Under the pieces are notes generated by a model that ran no database searches, was not told where the DNA came from, and saw only the letters and a program-made list of their open reading frames with translations. A program made the position numbers and the translations under genes. A stretch of 27,986 nucleotides of DNA from Nitrospirae bacterium UBA4572. Lineage in GTDB: Bacteria > Nitrospirota > Leptospirillia > Leptospirillales > Leptospirillaceae. Positions 14,396 to 22,052 of the stretch are shown piece by piece; position 1 is the stretch's first letter; each line of letters begins with the position of its first letter. The stretch lies in contig DGKK01000031.1 of NCBI GenBank assembly GCA_002387725.1, positions 42,755 through 70,740 on the forward strand, read 5' to 3'.

Positions 14396-14848
14396 ATGGC
14401 CAGTCTTCTACGTTGGGATCCCGTCAAGGAGTTTGATGACCTTGCTCGCCGTTTCACCCCTTTCATCCTCCGTCCGATTGATGGACGCACCGAGGAGCGG
14501 CAGGCGAAAAGAGCGGTGGAGTGGTCGCCTGATGTGGATATCTCCGAGGAGGAAGGCGCTTACGTGATCAAGGCCGAACTTCCGGAGATCAAAAAGGAAG
14601 ATGTGAAGCTCGTTGTCGAGAATAATGTTCTGAGCCTCTCGGGCGAGCGTGTGCGAAGCACAGACAAGAGTGGAGTCCGATATCACCGGGTCGAGAGAGA
14701 GTATGGGGCATTCCTTCGCTCCTTTACCCTTCCGGAGGATGCGGATTCAAAGAAGATCTCCGCCACCATGAAAGACGGTGTGTTGACGGTCCGGATCGAA
14801 AAGAGGGCGGAGGCAAAACCCCTTGCTGTCGAAATTAGCGTCGACTGA
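14396..14848 (+). CDS. Hsp20-family small heat shock protein
   Basis: Small heat shock proteins form oligomers that hold unfolding proteins until ATP-dependent chaperones act. The 150 residues begin 'MASLLRWDPVKEFDDL', typical of bacterial class A Hsp20. An alpha-crystallin domain runs from about residue 45 ('WSPDVDISEEEGAYVIKAEL') through 'LSLSGER' to 'MKDGVLTVRIEK', and the C-terminus holds an I-x-V motif (in 'EISVD'). ATG 14396 is chosen because GGAGA lies 7-8 nt upstream and the protein then starts like its relatives; an in-frame ATG at 14330 lies in the leader. It has its own near-consensus promoter and a terminator, so it is probably transcribed alone. Confidence 0.93.
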   Translation: MASLLRWDPVKEFDDLARRFTPFILRPIDGRTEERQAKRAVEWSPDVDISEEEGAYVIKAELPEIKKEDVKLVVENNVLSLSGERVRSTDKSGVRYHRVEREYGAFLRSFTLPEDADSKKISATMKDGVLTVRIEKRAEAKPLAVEISVD

Positions 14849-14891
14849 AGGCAAGGACTAAAAAAGATCCGGTGACCGACCCGTACCTAGA

Positions 14892-14909
14892 GTCCCTTTT
14901 TTAAGGGAC
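14892..14909 (+). terminator. Perfect hairpin after hsp20
   Basis: GTCCCTT (14892-14898) and AAGGGAC (14903-14909) with a TTTT loop. It is followed by a second inverted repeat, ATCGCG-T-CGCGAT (14915-14927), and then by the main terminator. Confidence 0.45.
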
Positions 14910-14929
14910 CAGACATCGCGTCGCGATAA

Positions 14930-14956
14930 GGGGGGCCTCGAGCCCCCCTTTTTTTT
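14930..14956 (+). terminator. Rho-independent terminator between hsp20 and murI
   Basis: GGGGGGC (14930-14936) pairs with GCCCCCC (14942-14948) around a 5-nt loop, followed by eight Ts (14949-14956). The T-run touches the -35 of the murI promoter. Confidence 0.88.
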
Positions 14957-14983
14957 GCAAAAACATTTCTTTGCTGAGATAAT
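14955..14983 (+). promoter_or_regulatory. Predicted promoter of murI-rph
   Basis: TTGCAA (14955-14960), 17 bp, GATAAT (14978-14983). Predicted start near 14990, only a few bases before the first ATG of the murI frame (14994), which argues that translation may begin further downstream. Confidence 0.6.
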
Positions 14984-14993
14984 TTTCCTGTCC

Positions 14994-15902
14994 ATGTTGA
15001 AGATGAATCTTCGTCGGGAGTTTGGACGAACGAGCGGGAGTGGTCGAGAAGTGGCTGAGGAAAGGGATCTTGTTGGGGGAGAGGGAACTCCCGCCTTTGC
15101 CCTGTTTGATTCGGGAATGGGAGGACTCTCGGTCCTGAGGCATTTTCTTGAACTCTTTCCGGAAGAGGATTTTCTCTATCTCGGGGATATGGCCCGATTC
15201 CCCTATGGGTCGAAATCCCGGGAGGCCATCTGCCGATTTGCCGTCGAAGATGCAGGCCTGTTGTCACGATATCGTCCGGTGACGCTCGTGGCAGCATGTT
15301 TTACCGTATCGAGCCAGGCCCTTGATATCCTCGTGTCGAGATTCCCGGAGATCAGAGTGGTGGGCATGGTCGAGGCCGGAGCTCGGGCGGCGCTTGCGAT
15401 GACGCGCACGGGGCATGTGGGAGTGCTCGGGACGGAAGGCACAATCCGGAGTGGGGCCTATCCCGCCATCTTTCAGCGCCTGGGAGGCCAAGAGACGAAT
15501 GTTTTTGGAATCTCCTGCCCACTTTTTGCTCCCATGGTGGAGGAAGGGTGGATCGACGGAGAGATCCCGGAACGGGTGGCACGAGAGTACCTTGCTCCGA
15601 TTGTCGAGGGTCGCACCCCCGACGTGGATACCATAATTTTGGGATGTACCCACTATCCTCCGCTCCTTCCCTTGCTTCGCCGTATCCTCCCCCATATCAC
15701 CTTCATCGATCCCGGTCGGGAGCTCGCCCAGGCCGAGCTTCTCCGCTCCAAACCGCGGACGGGTCAGGGAAAAGGCCATGTGTCTTTTTTTGTAACGGAT
15801 GGAAGGGAAAGATTTATGCGTGTGGGGCAGCACCTGCTCGGGCGTCCCGTCGAAGATGTGAGAGAGATTGCCGTTCCATCGGTTGACTTTTCTTTTGCTT
15901 AA
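14994..15902 (+). CDS. murI: Glutamate racemase, unusual residue next to the first catalytic Cys
   Basis: MurI makes D-glutamate for peptidoglycan. Family motifs are clear: 'ALFDSGMGGLSVLRHF', 'LYLGDMARFPYGSKS', the first catalytic Cys in 'VAACFTVSSQALD', and the second in 'IILGCTHYPPL'. In nearly all MurI proteins the first motif reads C-N-T-A. Here it is C-F-T-V, so the Asn that contacts the substrate is a Phe (codon TTT at 15300-15302). The enzyme may have altered activity or be a related Asp/Glu racemase. The start is uncertain: ATG 14994 gives 302 residues, but no good Shine-Dalgarno precedes it and the predicted transcript starts only 4 nt upstream. ATG 15003 or GTG 15051 (GGGAG 10 nt upstream, 283 residues) are alternatives. 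rph follows after 15 nt. Confidence 0.87.
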   Translation: MLKMNLRREFGRTSGSGREVAEERDLVGGEGTPAFALFDSGMGGLSVLRHFLELFPEEDFLYLGDMARFPYGSKSREAICRFAVEDAGLLSRYRPVTLVAACFTVSSQALDILVSRFPEIRVVGMVEAGARAALAMTRTGHVGVLGTEGTIRSGAYPAIFQRLGGQETNVFGISCPLFAPMVEEGWIDGEIPERVAREYLAPIVEGRTPDVDTIILGCTHYPPLLPLLRRILPHITFIDPGRELAQAELLRSKPRTGQGKGHVSFFVTDGRERFMRVGQHLLGRPVEDVREIAVPSVDFSFA

Positions 15903-15917
15903 CCTATAGGAGGTCTT

Positions 15918-16634
15918 GTGAGATCAGATGGCCGTACTTCGGATCAGCTTCGCACCCTTTCCATTGATCCGTCTCCCAACCGCTATGCGGAAGGATCGGC
16001 ACTCATCCGGATGGGCTTTACCCATGTTCTTGCCACGGTCAGTCTGGAGGAAAAGGTTCCGCCCTTTTTAAAGGATCAGGGAAGAGGGTGGGTGACCGCC
16101 GAATATGGAATGCTGCCTCGGTCCACTCATGAGCGCTCGCCCCGGGAGGCGGCCAGGGGAAAACAGAGCGGTCGGACCCAGGAGATTCAGCGCCTGATCG
16201 GGAGAAGTCTTCGAAGCGTGGTCAATTTTGAAAAGATGGGGGTGAGAACTGCGACGATCGACTGTGATGTGATCCAGGCAGATGGAGGAACCCGGTGCGC
16301 CTCGATCGGTGGTGCCTTTGTGGCTCTGGCGTTGGCCTTTTCGAACCTGAAGAAGGTGGGTGTGATAGCGGAGAGCCCTCTTGTGGACTATCTGGCGGCG
16401 GTGTCTGTGGGCATTGTCGATGGAGAGCCCTGTCTGGACCTCTGTTACACGGAGGATTCTGCGGCCGATGTTGACATGAATGTGGTGATGACCGGCAAGG
16501 GTGAGCTTGTAGAGGTGCAGGGCACGGCCGAGCATCGCTCTTTTTCCCGCAAGGAGATGGATCGTCTGCTTGATCTCGCCTGGAAAGGAATTTCAGAGAT
16601 TGTCGACCTTCAAAAACGGCTCGTCCAGATCTGA
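15918..16634 (+). CDS. rph: Ribonuclease PH
   Basis: RNase PH is a phosphate-dependent 3'-5' exoribonuclease that trims tRNA precursors. The 238 residues match the family from end to end: 'RSDGRTSDQLR', 'SALIRMGFTHVLATVSLEE', 'GWVTAEYGMLPRSTHERSPREAARGKQSGRTQEIQRLIGRSLR', 'TIDCDVIQADGGTRCASIGGAFVAL' and 'DLCYTEDSAADVDMNVVMTG', including the Arg residues for phosphate binding. The GTG start at 15918 is preceded by AGGAGG (15908-15913). It is coupled to murI upstream and a rhodanese gene that overlaps its 3' end. Position near rdgB (downstream at 20461) is a common theme for rph. Confidence 0.96.
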   Translation: MRSDGRTSDQLRTLSIDPSPNRYAEGSALIRMGFTHVLATVSLEEKVPPFLKDQGRGWVTAEYGMLPRSTHERSPREAARGKQSGRTQEIQRLIGRSLRSVVNFEKMGVRTATIDCDVIQADGGTRCASIGGAFVALALAFSNLKKVGVIAESPLVDYLAAVSVGIVDGEPCLDLCYTEDSAADVDMNVVMTGKGELVEVQGTAEHRSFSRKEMDRLLDLAWKGISEIVDLQKRLVQI

Positions 16635-17205
16635 CAGCTCTCCCGAAGATCGCGCCCGAGAGTTCGGGCGCCTTCTGGGAGACAAGGGCAAAAGACTGTC
16701 TTGCCAGGACATGAAGGAGATCCTCTCGGGGTGCAGGAGAGGAAATGGGAGTGCTACTCCGCTCCTCCTTGATGTTCGGGAAGGCTGGGAGCACAGGTAT
16801 GTCCGCTTTCCTGCCTCCCTTCATATTCCCCTCTCCCGTCTTCCCGAAAGCCTCGATCAGATACCGCGGGACCGTCCCGTCATTGTTTACTGCCATACCG
16901 GGATCCGATCCCTTCTGGCCTGTTATCTTCTCCTGGAGAATGGCTACCAGGATGTGGCAAACCTCGAAGGCGGGATCGATCGTTGGGCGAGCGAGATCGA
17001 CCCCCGAATTCCCCGTTACAGCCTAGAGCCGGGTAGGAGGCCTCCTGCTGCTGTTTTGGACGAAAATCAGAAGGGAGACTCCCGGGATGTCCACAACCCC
17101 TGGGGGGAAGGGGTAGAGGCCGTCATTTCTCCTTCGTATGAAGATCCCGAGGATTCCCTGAAAAATAGACCTCTTTGGCCATCCCTTCCCGAGAAGGAAA
17201 AATGA
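16600..17205 (+). CDS. Rhodanese-like domain protein
   Basis: A single rhodanese domain is visible from 'LSCQDMKEIL' to 'EGGIDRWASEID'. It includes 'LLLDVREGWEH', the CH2B motif, and the active-site loop 'VIVYCHTGIRS' with its Cys at about residue 98. Rhodanese domains carry sulfur as a persulfide. The loop has the six-residue length of sulfurtransferases. A C-terminal extension of about 50 residues is Pro/Glu-rich and probably disordered. The start is uncertain: no ATG precedes the domain in frame. TTG 16600 has AAAGGAA about 9 nt upstream and overlaps rph by 35 nt; TTG 16570 is another option; ATG 16711 would cut into the domain. Its partner in the cell is not shown by the context. Confidence 0.82.
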   Translation: MSTFKNGSSRSDSSPEDRAREFGRLLGDKGKRLSCQDMKEILSGCRRGNGSATPLLLDVREGWEHRYVRFPASLHIPLSRLPESLDQIPRDRPVIVYCHTGIRSLLACYLLLENGYQDVANLEGGIDRWASEIDPRIPRYSLEPGRRPPAAVLDENQKGDSRDVHNPWGEGVEAVISPSYEDPEDSLKNRPLWPSLPEKEK

Positions 17206-17209
17206 GAGC

Positions 17210-17238
17210 TTGTCCCCATCCCTAAAGTTCGTTATCAT
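17210..17238 (+). promoter_or_regulatory. Candidate promoter upstream of the ABC-F gene
   Basis: TTGTCC (17210-17215), 17 bp, TATCAT (17233-17238). Predicted start near 17245, about 8 nt before the ATG of the 92-codon frame and about 283 nt before the ABC-F gene. Confidence 0.4.
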
Positions 17239-17252
17239 GAAAGCAAGAGAAA

Positions 17253-17531
17253 ATGGTCACGGTCCTCTCCGCGGATATCTGCGTCTTTCCCCCCTCGAAA
17301 ATGGACAGGAAGGCTTCTGTCCCGGCTCCTCGGAAAGTCGCCTTCGTCAAAACCGCGGACAAACGAACGGAAAGAATGAGCCTGTCAATGCTGCTTCTCC
17401 CTAAAGATCTCATTAAAAGACTTCAGCTTCCATTTATCCTGGTGCGTGTGAGTCCAATCCTTCCCCTGGTGAAAAAATTGCAGATCCTGCCTTTTGTCAT
17501 TGGCGGCATGTCCTGCCCCTCTGTCTCATGA
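17253..17531 (+). CDS. Possible 92-residue protein of unknown function upstream of ABC-F
   Basis: The frame from ATG 17253 to TGA 17529-17531 overlaps the ABC-F start by 4 nt (ATGA). Third codon positions are mostly C or G in its first half, as in real genes here, and a candidate promoter lies just upstream. The protein is basic in the middle and hydrophobic near the end ('LPFILVRVSPILPLVKKLQILPFVIGG'). I recognise no family. The Shine-Dalgarno is weak. It could be a small gene coupled to ABC-F, a translated leader, or chance. Without it, 17206-17527 is a 322-nt gap. Confidence 0.35.
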   Translation: MVTVLSADICVFPPSKMDRKASVPAPRKVAFVKTADKRTERMSLSMLLLPKDLIKRLQLPFILVRVSPILPLVKKLQILPFVIGGMSCPSVS

Positions 17532-19426
17532 TTACACTCTCCGGACTTTCGAAACACTATCCAACAAAGACACTTTTTTCGGATCTTTCGCTACGGATAT
17601 CGTTGAGGGAACGGATGGCTCTGGTCGGCCCGAATGGAGCTGGCAAGTCCACCCTCATGAAGATCCTGGCAGGAGTGAGCGAACCTGACGATGGAACGGT
17701 CAGCATGCCGGTGGGATACCGGGTGGGCTATCTCCCTCAGGAGGTTTCGATCGAAGGAGAGATGACCGCTGTCGGATGCGTGATGAGCGGAGACGAAGAG
17801 CTCATGCGCCTCGAAGAAGAGATGCGGAGTCTGGAAAAGCGCCTGGCGGCAGGAGAGACGAAGGTCCTCGATCGCTACGGCGAGGTGCAAAGCCGCTTTG
17901 GGCTTCTTGGAGGCTTTGAGCAGGAAACGACAGCCCGAAAGGTTTTGGCGGGGCTTGGGTTCGATCAGCCTCGGATGGATGCGAAGGTCTCCGATCTCTC
18001 CGGGGGATGGCGGATGCGGGTGGCTCTGGCGCGCACCCTTGTGACAAATCCTGACCTTCTCCTCCTCGATGAACCCACGAACCACCTCGACATTCCTTCC
18101 ATCGAGTGGCTCGAATCTTTTCTTCAGGACTTTCCGGGAGCCGTTCTCCTGATCTCTCACGACAGAAGTTTCATGAATGGGGTTGTGGGAGGGGTGATCG
18201 AGCTGGCCGGAGGAAAGGCCATCGTCTATACAGGAAATTACGATGCCTACCTGGCGGAAAAGGAGCGTCGGGCCCTGGCTCTCGAGTCAGCGATCGCTCG
18301 CCAGGAAGAGGAGATTGCCAAGACCCAGGACTTTATCGATCGGTTCCGCTCCAAGGCCACGAAGGCCACCCAAGTTCAGAGCCGCATCAAGGCCCTTGAG
18401 AAAATAGAGCGGCTCGAGCGGGAGTCGGTTCAAAAGACGGTTCGTTTCACCTTCCCCGCTCCGGTACGCTCCGGTGATGTTGTGGCGACTTTCTCCGGAA
18501 TAGAGAAGTCTTATGACGGGCGCATGATTGTGCACCCCTTCGACTGGACCCTTCGCCGGGGGATGAAGGTCGCCCTTGTCGGCCCCAACGGGGCTGGGAA
18601 GTCGACTCTTCTCAAGATTATGGCGGGCGCTGTGGCACCGGACTCCGGTACCTATGGCACGGGGACCAATGTCACCACGGCTTACTATTCACAGCATCAA
18701 CTGGAGATTCTGGACCCGAACCACACGGTGTTGCAGTCCATGGAATCCGTTGCTCCGGATTCGGAAACCCAGACACGTATCCGCGGGCTTTTAGGGGCCT
18801 TCCTCTTCAAGAACGACGAGGTTTTCAAAAAAGTCTCGGTTCTTTCCGGCGGGGAGAAGAGCCGTCTCGCTCTGGCCCGGATGCTTCTCTCTCCTGCGAA
18901 CCTCCTGCTTCTCGATGAACCGACAAACCACCTCGATCTTCCGTCGAGAGAGGCCCTGGTTGAGGCGCTTGATGCCTACCGAGGGACCCTCGTCTTTATC
19001 ACCCACGACCGTTATGTGATCGAACGCATTGCCAGCGATATCATCGAAGTCGTTCCGGGAGCCATCCGTCTTTTCATGAACCATCGTTTCGAGACCTACC
19101 GGGCCAAACGGGATGCGATCCTTAAGGCACCTCCCCTTGCTCAGCCGTCTGCTCCGTCCTCTTCCTCTTCTCCTGAAAGTCCCAAGAAAGAGGCCGACGC
19201 GGGGGAGATTGAGGGAGTGGAACGGAGGATTGCCTGGATCGAGAAAGAGGTGCTCGAACTCGAGTCTCAGGTCGAGCAGCTTGAGGAGGCCTCAAGAAAG
19301 GAAGGGGCCGAAGGAAAACGCGCAGCATCGAAGCTTGTTGTTGCCCGAAAAAAATTGACGGAAAAGACCGCCGAGTGGGAACGTCTCGGGAGCCTTCTCG
19401 AACGTTCTCCCCAACGACAGTCCTAG
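17528..19426 (+). CDS. ABC-F family ATPase (YheS/Uup-like)
   Basis: ABC-F proteins have two ATPase domains and no membrane part; they act in the cytoplasm on the ribosome. The 632 residues show two Walker A motifs ('VGPNGAGKST' twice), two signature motifs ('LSGGWRMRVALA' and 'LSGGEKSRLALA') and two Walker B motifs ('LLLLDEPTNHLD' twice). Between them is the tRNA-interacting linker, with 'FIDRFRSKATKATQVQSRIKALEKIERL', which resembles the YheS group. The C-terminus from about residue 555 is a Glu/Lys/Arg-rich coiled coil as in Uup. No strong Shine-Dalgarno precedes ATG 17528, in line with translational coupling to the 92-codon frame. The exact subfamily and role are not decided by the sequence. 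Confidence 0.93.
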   Translation: MITLSGLSKHYPTKTLFSDLSLRISLRERMALVGPNGAGKSTLMKILAGVSEPDDGTVSMPVGYRVGYLPQEVSIEGEMTAVGCVMSGDEELMRLEEEMRSLEKRLAAGETKVLDRYGEVQSRFGLLGGFEQETTARKVLAGLGFDQPRMDAKVSDLSGGWRMRVALARTLVTNPDLLLLDEPTNHLDIPSIEWLESFLQDFPGAVLLISHDRSFMNGVVGGVIELAGGKAIVYTGNYDAYLAEKERRALALESAIARQEEEIAKTQDFIDRFRSKATKATQVQSRIKALEKIERLERESVQKTVRFTFPAPVRSGDVVATFSGIEKSYDGRMIVHPFDWTLRRGMKVALVGPNGAGKSTLLKIMAGAVAPDSGTYGTGTNVTTAYYSQHQLEILDPNHTVLQSMESVAPDSETQTRIRGLLGAFLFKNDEVFKKVSVLSGGEKSRLALARMLLSPANLLLLDEPTNHLDLPSREALVEALDAYRGTLVFITHDRYVIERIASDIIEVVPGAIRLFMNHRFETYRAKRDAILKAPPLAQPSAPSSSSSPESPKKEADAGEIEGVERRIAWIEKEVLELESQVEQLEEASRKEGAEGKRAASKLVVARKKLTEKTAEWERLGSLLERSPQRQS

Positions 19427-19499
19427 AAGTCCCTGCCGACCTCCGGAGCCGTTCCGGGGATGACAGGAAAGGCTTCTGGATGCGGTCAGGAGGAATATG

Positions 19500-20468
19500 A
19501 TGGGATCGTCGAACGTCTCGGCACCGACTCAGCCGGTTTACGAAGGTGTGCGTCCGGTGACAGTCTTCTACCACAGGAACTGTTCCGATGGCTTTGGTGC
19601 GGCCTGGGCTGCCTGGAAAAAATTTGGCGGAAAGGCTCCCCTTTCCTTTGTGGCCTACAATTATGGAGACGCCCTTCCGGAGATGCCGAAGGGACAGGAT
19701 GTCTACATCCTTGATCTCTCCTTCGATCCGGACTATTTTGCCCAGCTGAGAAAAAACAACCCTCATGTCACTCTCTTGGATCACCATAAGAGTGCCATGG
19801 AAAAAATTCTTCCCCTTTATCCTTCGGACCCGGAAGTTGTTTTCGACATGAACCGTTCCGGAGCGATGATCGCCTGGCAAACCTTCTTTCCGGGAGAGCC
19901 CGTTCCCAACCTGATCCGTTATGTGGAGGATCGGGACCTGTGGCGATGGGCGCTGCCGCTTTCCCTCGATATTACCACCGCGATGGCTTCCTATCCCTTC
20001 GATTTTGAAGTGTGGGAGGGGATGTATCAGACACTGGGGTACGGACGGGTTTCGGAGGACAATCCTCTGGCCATGGAAGGTCATTCAATTCTCCGGTATC
20101 AGTCGCAGCTGATTGGCACGGCCATTCGCGAAACGGGAGTCTGGGGGAGATTCAGTACCGGAGAGAGAGCTTTTTTTGTCAATTCCCCTCTCCTCACCAG
20201 TGAGATCGGGGGAGCGCTGAAGCCCGAGGCGCCCTTTGTGGCGATCTGGTCAGTTCGGAAGGACGGTCGGATCTCATACAGCCTCCGGGCCTCCGAGGGA
20301 GGTCCGGACCTCTCCAAGGTTGCCAGCGCCTATGGTGGGGGAGGCCATGCCAAGGCCGCGGGATTTCTCGTGGATGCCCCAGTTCACGAGGTTGAGCTGC
20401 CAGGAGGAGCGTGGCGTCCTGCCGTTCGTCCCGGAAGGTCTTCCGGCTCTGAGGGAACCGGTGGCTGA
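19500..20468 (+). CDS. DHH-family phosphoesterase (DHH-DHHA1)
   Basis: DHH-family enzymes use two Mn ions to cleave phosphodiesters in nanoRNA, cyclic dinucleotides, pAp or single-stranded DNA. Metal-binding motifs in order are Asp in 'HRNCSDGFGAAWAAW' (about 30), Asp in 'VYILDLSF' (about 72), the DHH triad in 'TLLDHHKSA' (94-96) and Asp in 'YVEDRDLW'. The DHHA1 domain ends in the substrate motif 'GGGGHAKAAGF'. The protein is 322 residues. AGGAGG (19488-19493) is 6 nt from ATG 19500 and only 3 nt from ATG 19497, so I prefer 19500. The exact substrate is unknown. It overlaps rdgB by 8 nt and heads a tight unit with rdgB, nagZ and an unknown gene. Confidence 0.88.
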   Translation: MGSSNVSAPTQPVYEGVRPVTVFYHRNCSDGFGAAWAAWKKFGGKAPLSFVAYNYGDALPEMPKGQDVYILDLSFDPDYFAQLRKNNPHVTLLDHHKSAMEKILPLYPSDPEVVFDMNRSGAMIAWQTFFPGEPVPNLIRYVEDRDLWRWALPLSLDITTAMASYPFDFEVWEGMYQTLGYGRVSEDNPLAMEGHSILRYQSQLIGTAIRETGVWGRFSTGERAFFVNSPLLTSEIGGALKPEAPFVAIWSVRKDGRISYSLRASEGGPDLSKVASAYGGGGHAKAAGFLVDAPVHEVELPGGAWRPAVRPGRSSGSEGTGG

Positions 20469-21084
20469 GTCATCGCCGAAGGTTCTCTATCTCGGAACCG
20501 GGAACCCTCACAAGGTCTCCGAGTTCGAACGCCTTGCCCCTGCATCTCTCTCGATTCATCCCTCCCCGGCACCCCCCGTGCCGGAAACCGGGGCCACCTT
20601 TTTTTCCAATGCCTTCATTAAAGCCCGGAATGCCGCTCAGGCCTTTCCCGGACCGGCAGGCCAGATTGTCTTTGCCGATGACTCGGGGCTCATCGTCCCG
20701 GCACTGGGGGGTGAGCCCGGAGTCCTTTCAGCCCGATATGCCGGAGAGAATGCCACCGATCTTGAAAATCGGGAAAAACTCCAGAGAAAAATGAAGGGGC
20801 TTCCTCCCGAGGAGAGGGGGGCATTTTTTGCCTGCGTCTTGGTCGCTGTTCAAAGTGGGAGCGGACGCCTTGTTGCCGCGACCGCCGGCTACGTCTTCGG
20901 AAAAATTGCCCGGGGTCCGATGGGTGACGGAGGTTTTGGATACGATCCGCTTTTCATCCCCGACGGATATCATGTGAGCTTCGGACTCATGGCCCCGGAG
21001 GAAAAGAACCGGATCTCGCATCGAGCCATCGCCTTTCGCCGGCTGGTGTCTCTGTTGGCCCTTCAGGAAGAGGGAGGGCGCTGA
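20461..21084 (+). CDS. rdgB: RdgB/HAM1 non-canonical purine NTP pyrophosphatase
   Basis: This enzyme hydrolyses ITP, dITP and XTP to monophosphates, keeping damaged purines out of DNA and RNA. The signatures are 'LYLGTGNPHKVSEFERL' at the start, 'FADDSGLIVPALGGEPGVLSARYAG' with the metal-binding acidic residues, 'GPMGDGGFGYDPLF' and 'SHRAIAFRRL' at the end. The length is 207 residues, as usual for the family. The GTG start at 20461 is inside the end of the DHH gene (8-nt overlap) with GAGGGA just upstream; the frame is open back to 20236 but that part is not conserved. nagZ starts 2 nt after the stop. Confidence 0.95.
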   Translation: MAESSPKVLYLGTGNPHKVSEFERLAPASLSIHPSPAPPVPETGATFFSNAFIKARNAAQAFPGPAGQIVFADDSGLIVPALGGEPGVLSARYAGENATDLENREKLQRKMKGLPPEERGAFFACVLVAVQSGSGRLVAATAGYVFGKIARGPMGDGGFGYDPLFIPDGYHVSFGLMAPEEKNRISHRAIAFRRLVSLLALQEEGGR

Positions 21085-21086
21085 CA

Positions 21087-22052
21087 ATGTCTGACGTGGG
21101 ACGCCTTTTGTGGGTCAGTCTTCCCGGACCGGACCTGACCGCTGCCGATCGGGAGTTTCTTGAGCGCGTCGATCCTCTCGGAGTGGTGATCTTTCGGGAA
21201 AATGTCAGAAATGCTGCCCAGGTGAAGTCCCTGATCGAGGAGATCCGGTCTGTTCCGGGATCACCGCGCCTTTTGGCTGTCGACCAGGAAGGTGGAAGGG
21301 TGGCTCGTCTCTCCGATGGCGTCCCTGCCCTTCCTGCCATGAAAATCCTCGGAGCACAGCCGGAGCGGGAGATCGAGGAAGCCGGATTTTCTCTGGGTGA
21401 GGCCCTTCATCGCCTGGGCTTTGATGTCGACTTTGCCCCCGTCCTCGATGTGGATTCCAATCCACAAAATCCCATCATCGGAGACCGTGCCTTCTCTTCC
21501 GATCCGGAAGAGGCCGGAGTGAAGGCCCTGGCCTTTGCCCGCGGACTTCTTAGGGCCGGGATCCTTCCCTGCGGAAAGCATTTTCCCGGCCATGGCGATA
21601 CGAGCCTCGATTCTCATGTGGCTCTTCCGGTTGTGGATGCCCCCCTTTCCCTCCTCGAGGCGAGGGAGCTTGTTCCCTTCAGGATGGCAATCGAACGCGA
21701 GATCCCTCTCATGATGACCGCGCACGTCGTTTATCCCTCCATAGACAAGGCTGTTCCGGCCACACTCTCCCGAGCTGTCGTTACCGGGATTCTGAGGGAG
21801 AAGTTGAATTATGGGGGGCTTGTTCTCTCCGATGATCTGCTGATGGCCGCCGTGGCAAGAGGCGGCGTGGTCGAGGCCGCTCTGGCATCAATTGATGCTG
21901 GTTGCGATGGCCTGCTGGTCCTCAAAAGCCAAAGCCAGGCCCTGGCCGTGGCCGATAGACTCGAAGAAATTCTTCGGGGGGAACCCGGACGTCTGGCACC
22001 TGCCCTGGAGAGGGTGAGCCGTTGGTGGAGCCACTGGAGGGGGGGCCGATGA
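21087..22052 (+). CDS. nagZ: Beta-N-acetylhexosaminidase (GH3, NagZ)
   Basis: NagZ removes GlcNAc from anhydromuropeptides in cytoplasmic cell-wall recycling. The 321 residues show the GH3 features: 'LLAVDQEGGRVARL', 'DVDFAPVLDVD', the conserved 'CGKHFPGHGDTSLDSH' (Lys164-His165, Asp171, His177) that supplies the Asp/His acid-base pair, and the nucleophile motif 'VLSDDLLMAA' (Asp at about 249). There is no signal peptide, as expected for the cytoplasmic enzyme. GGAGGG lies about 8 nt before ATG 21087. It is placed in a unit with DHH, rdgB and an unknown gene; murI and a lytic transglycosylase lie elsewhere in the window, so several steps of peptidoglycan turnover are represented. Confidence 0.94.
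   Translation: MSDVGRLLWVSLPGPDLTAADREFLERVDPLGVVIFRENVRNAAQVKSLIEEIRSVPGSPRLLAVDQEGGRVARLSDGVPALPAMKILGAQPEREIEEAGFSLGEALHRLGFDVDFAPVLDVDSNPQNPIIGDRAFSSDPEEAGVKALAFARGLLRAGILPCGKHFPGHGDTSLDSHVALPVVDAPLSLLEARELVPFRMAIEREIPLMMTAHVVYPSIDKAVPATLSRAVVTGILREKLNYGGLVLSDDLLMAAVARGGVVEAALASIDAGCDGLLVLKSQSQALAVADRLEEILRGEPGRLAPALERVSRWWSHWRGGR

Noticed and set aside
19122..20084. 320-codon open frame antisense to ABC-F and DHH genes
   Set aside because: Spans two well-supported genes on the opposite strand and has no recognisable domain.
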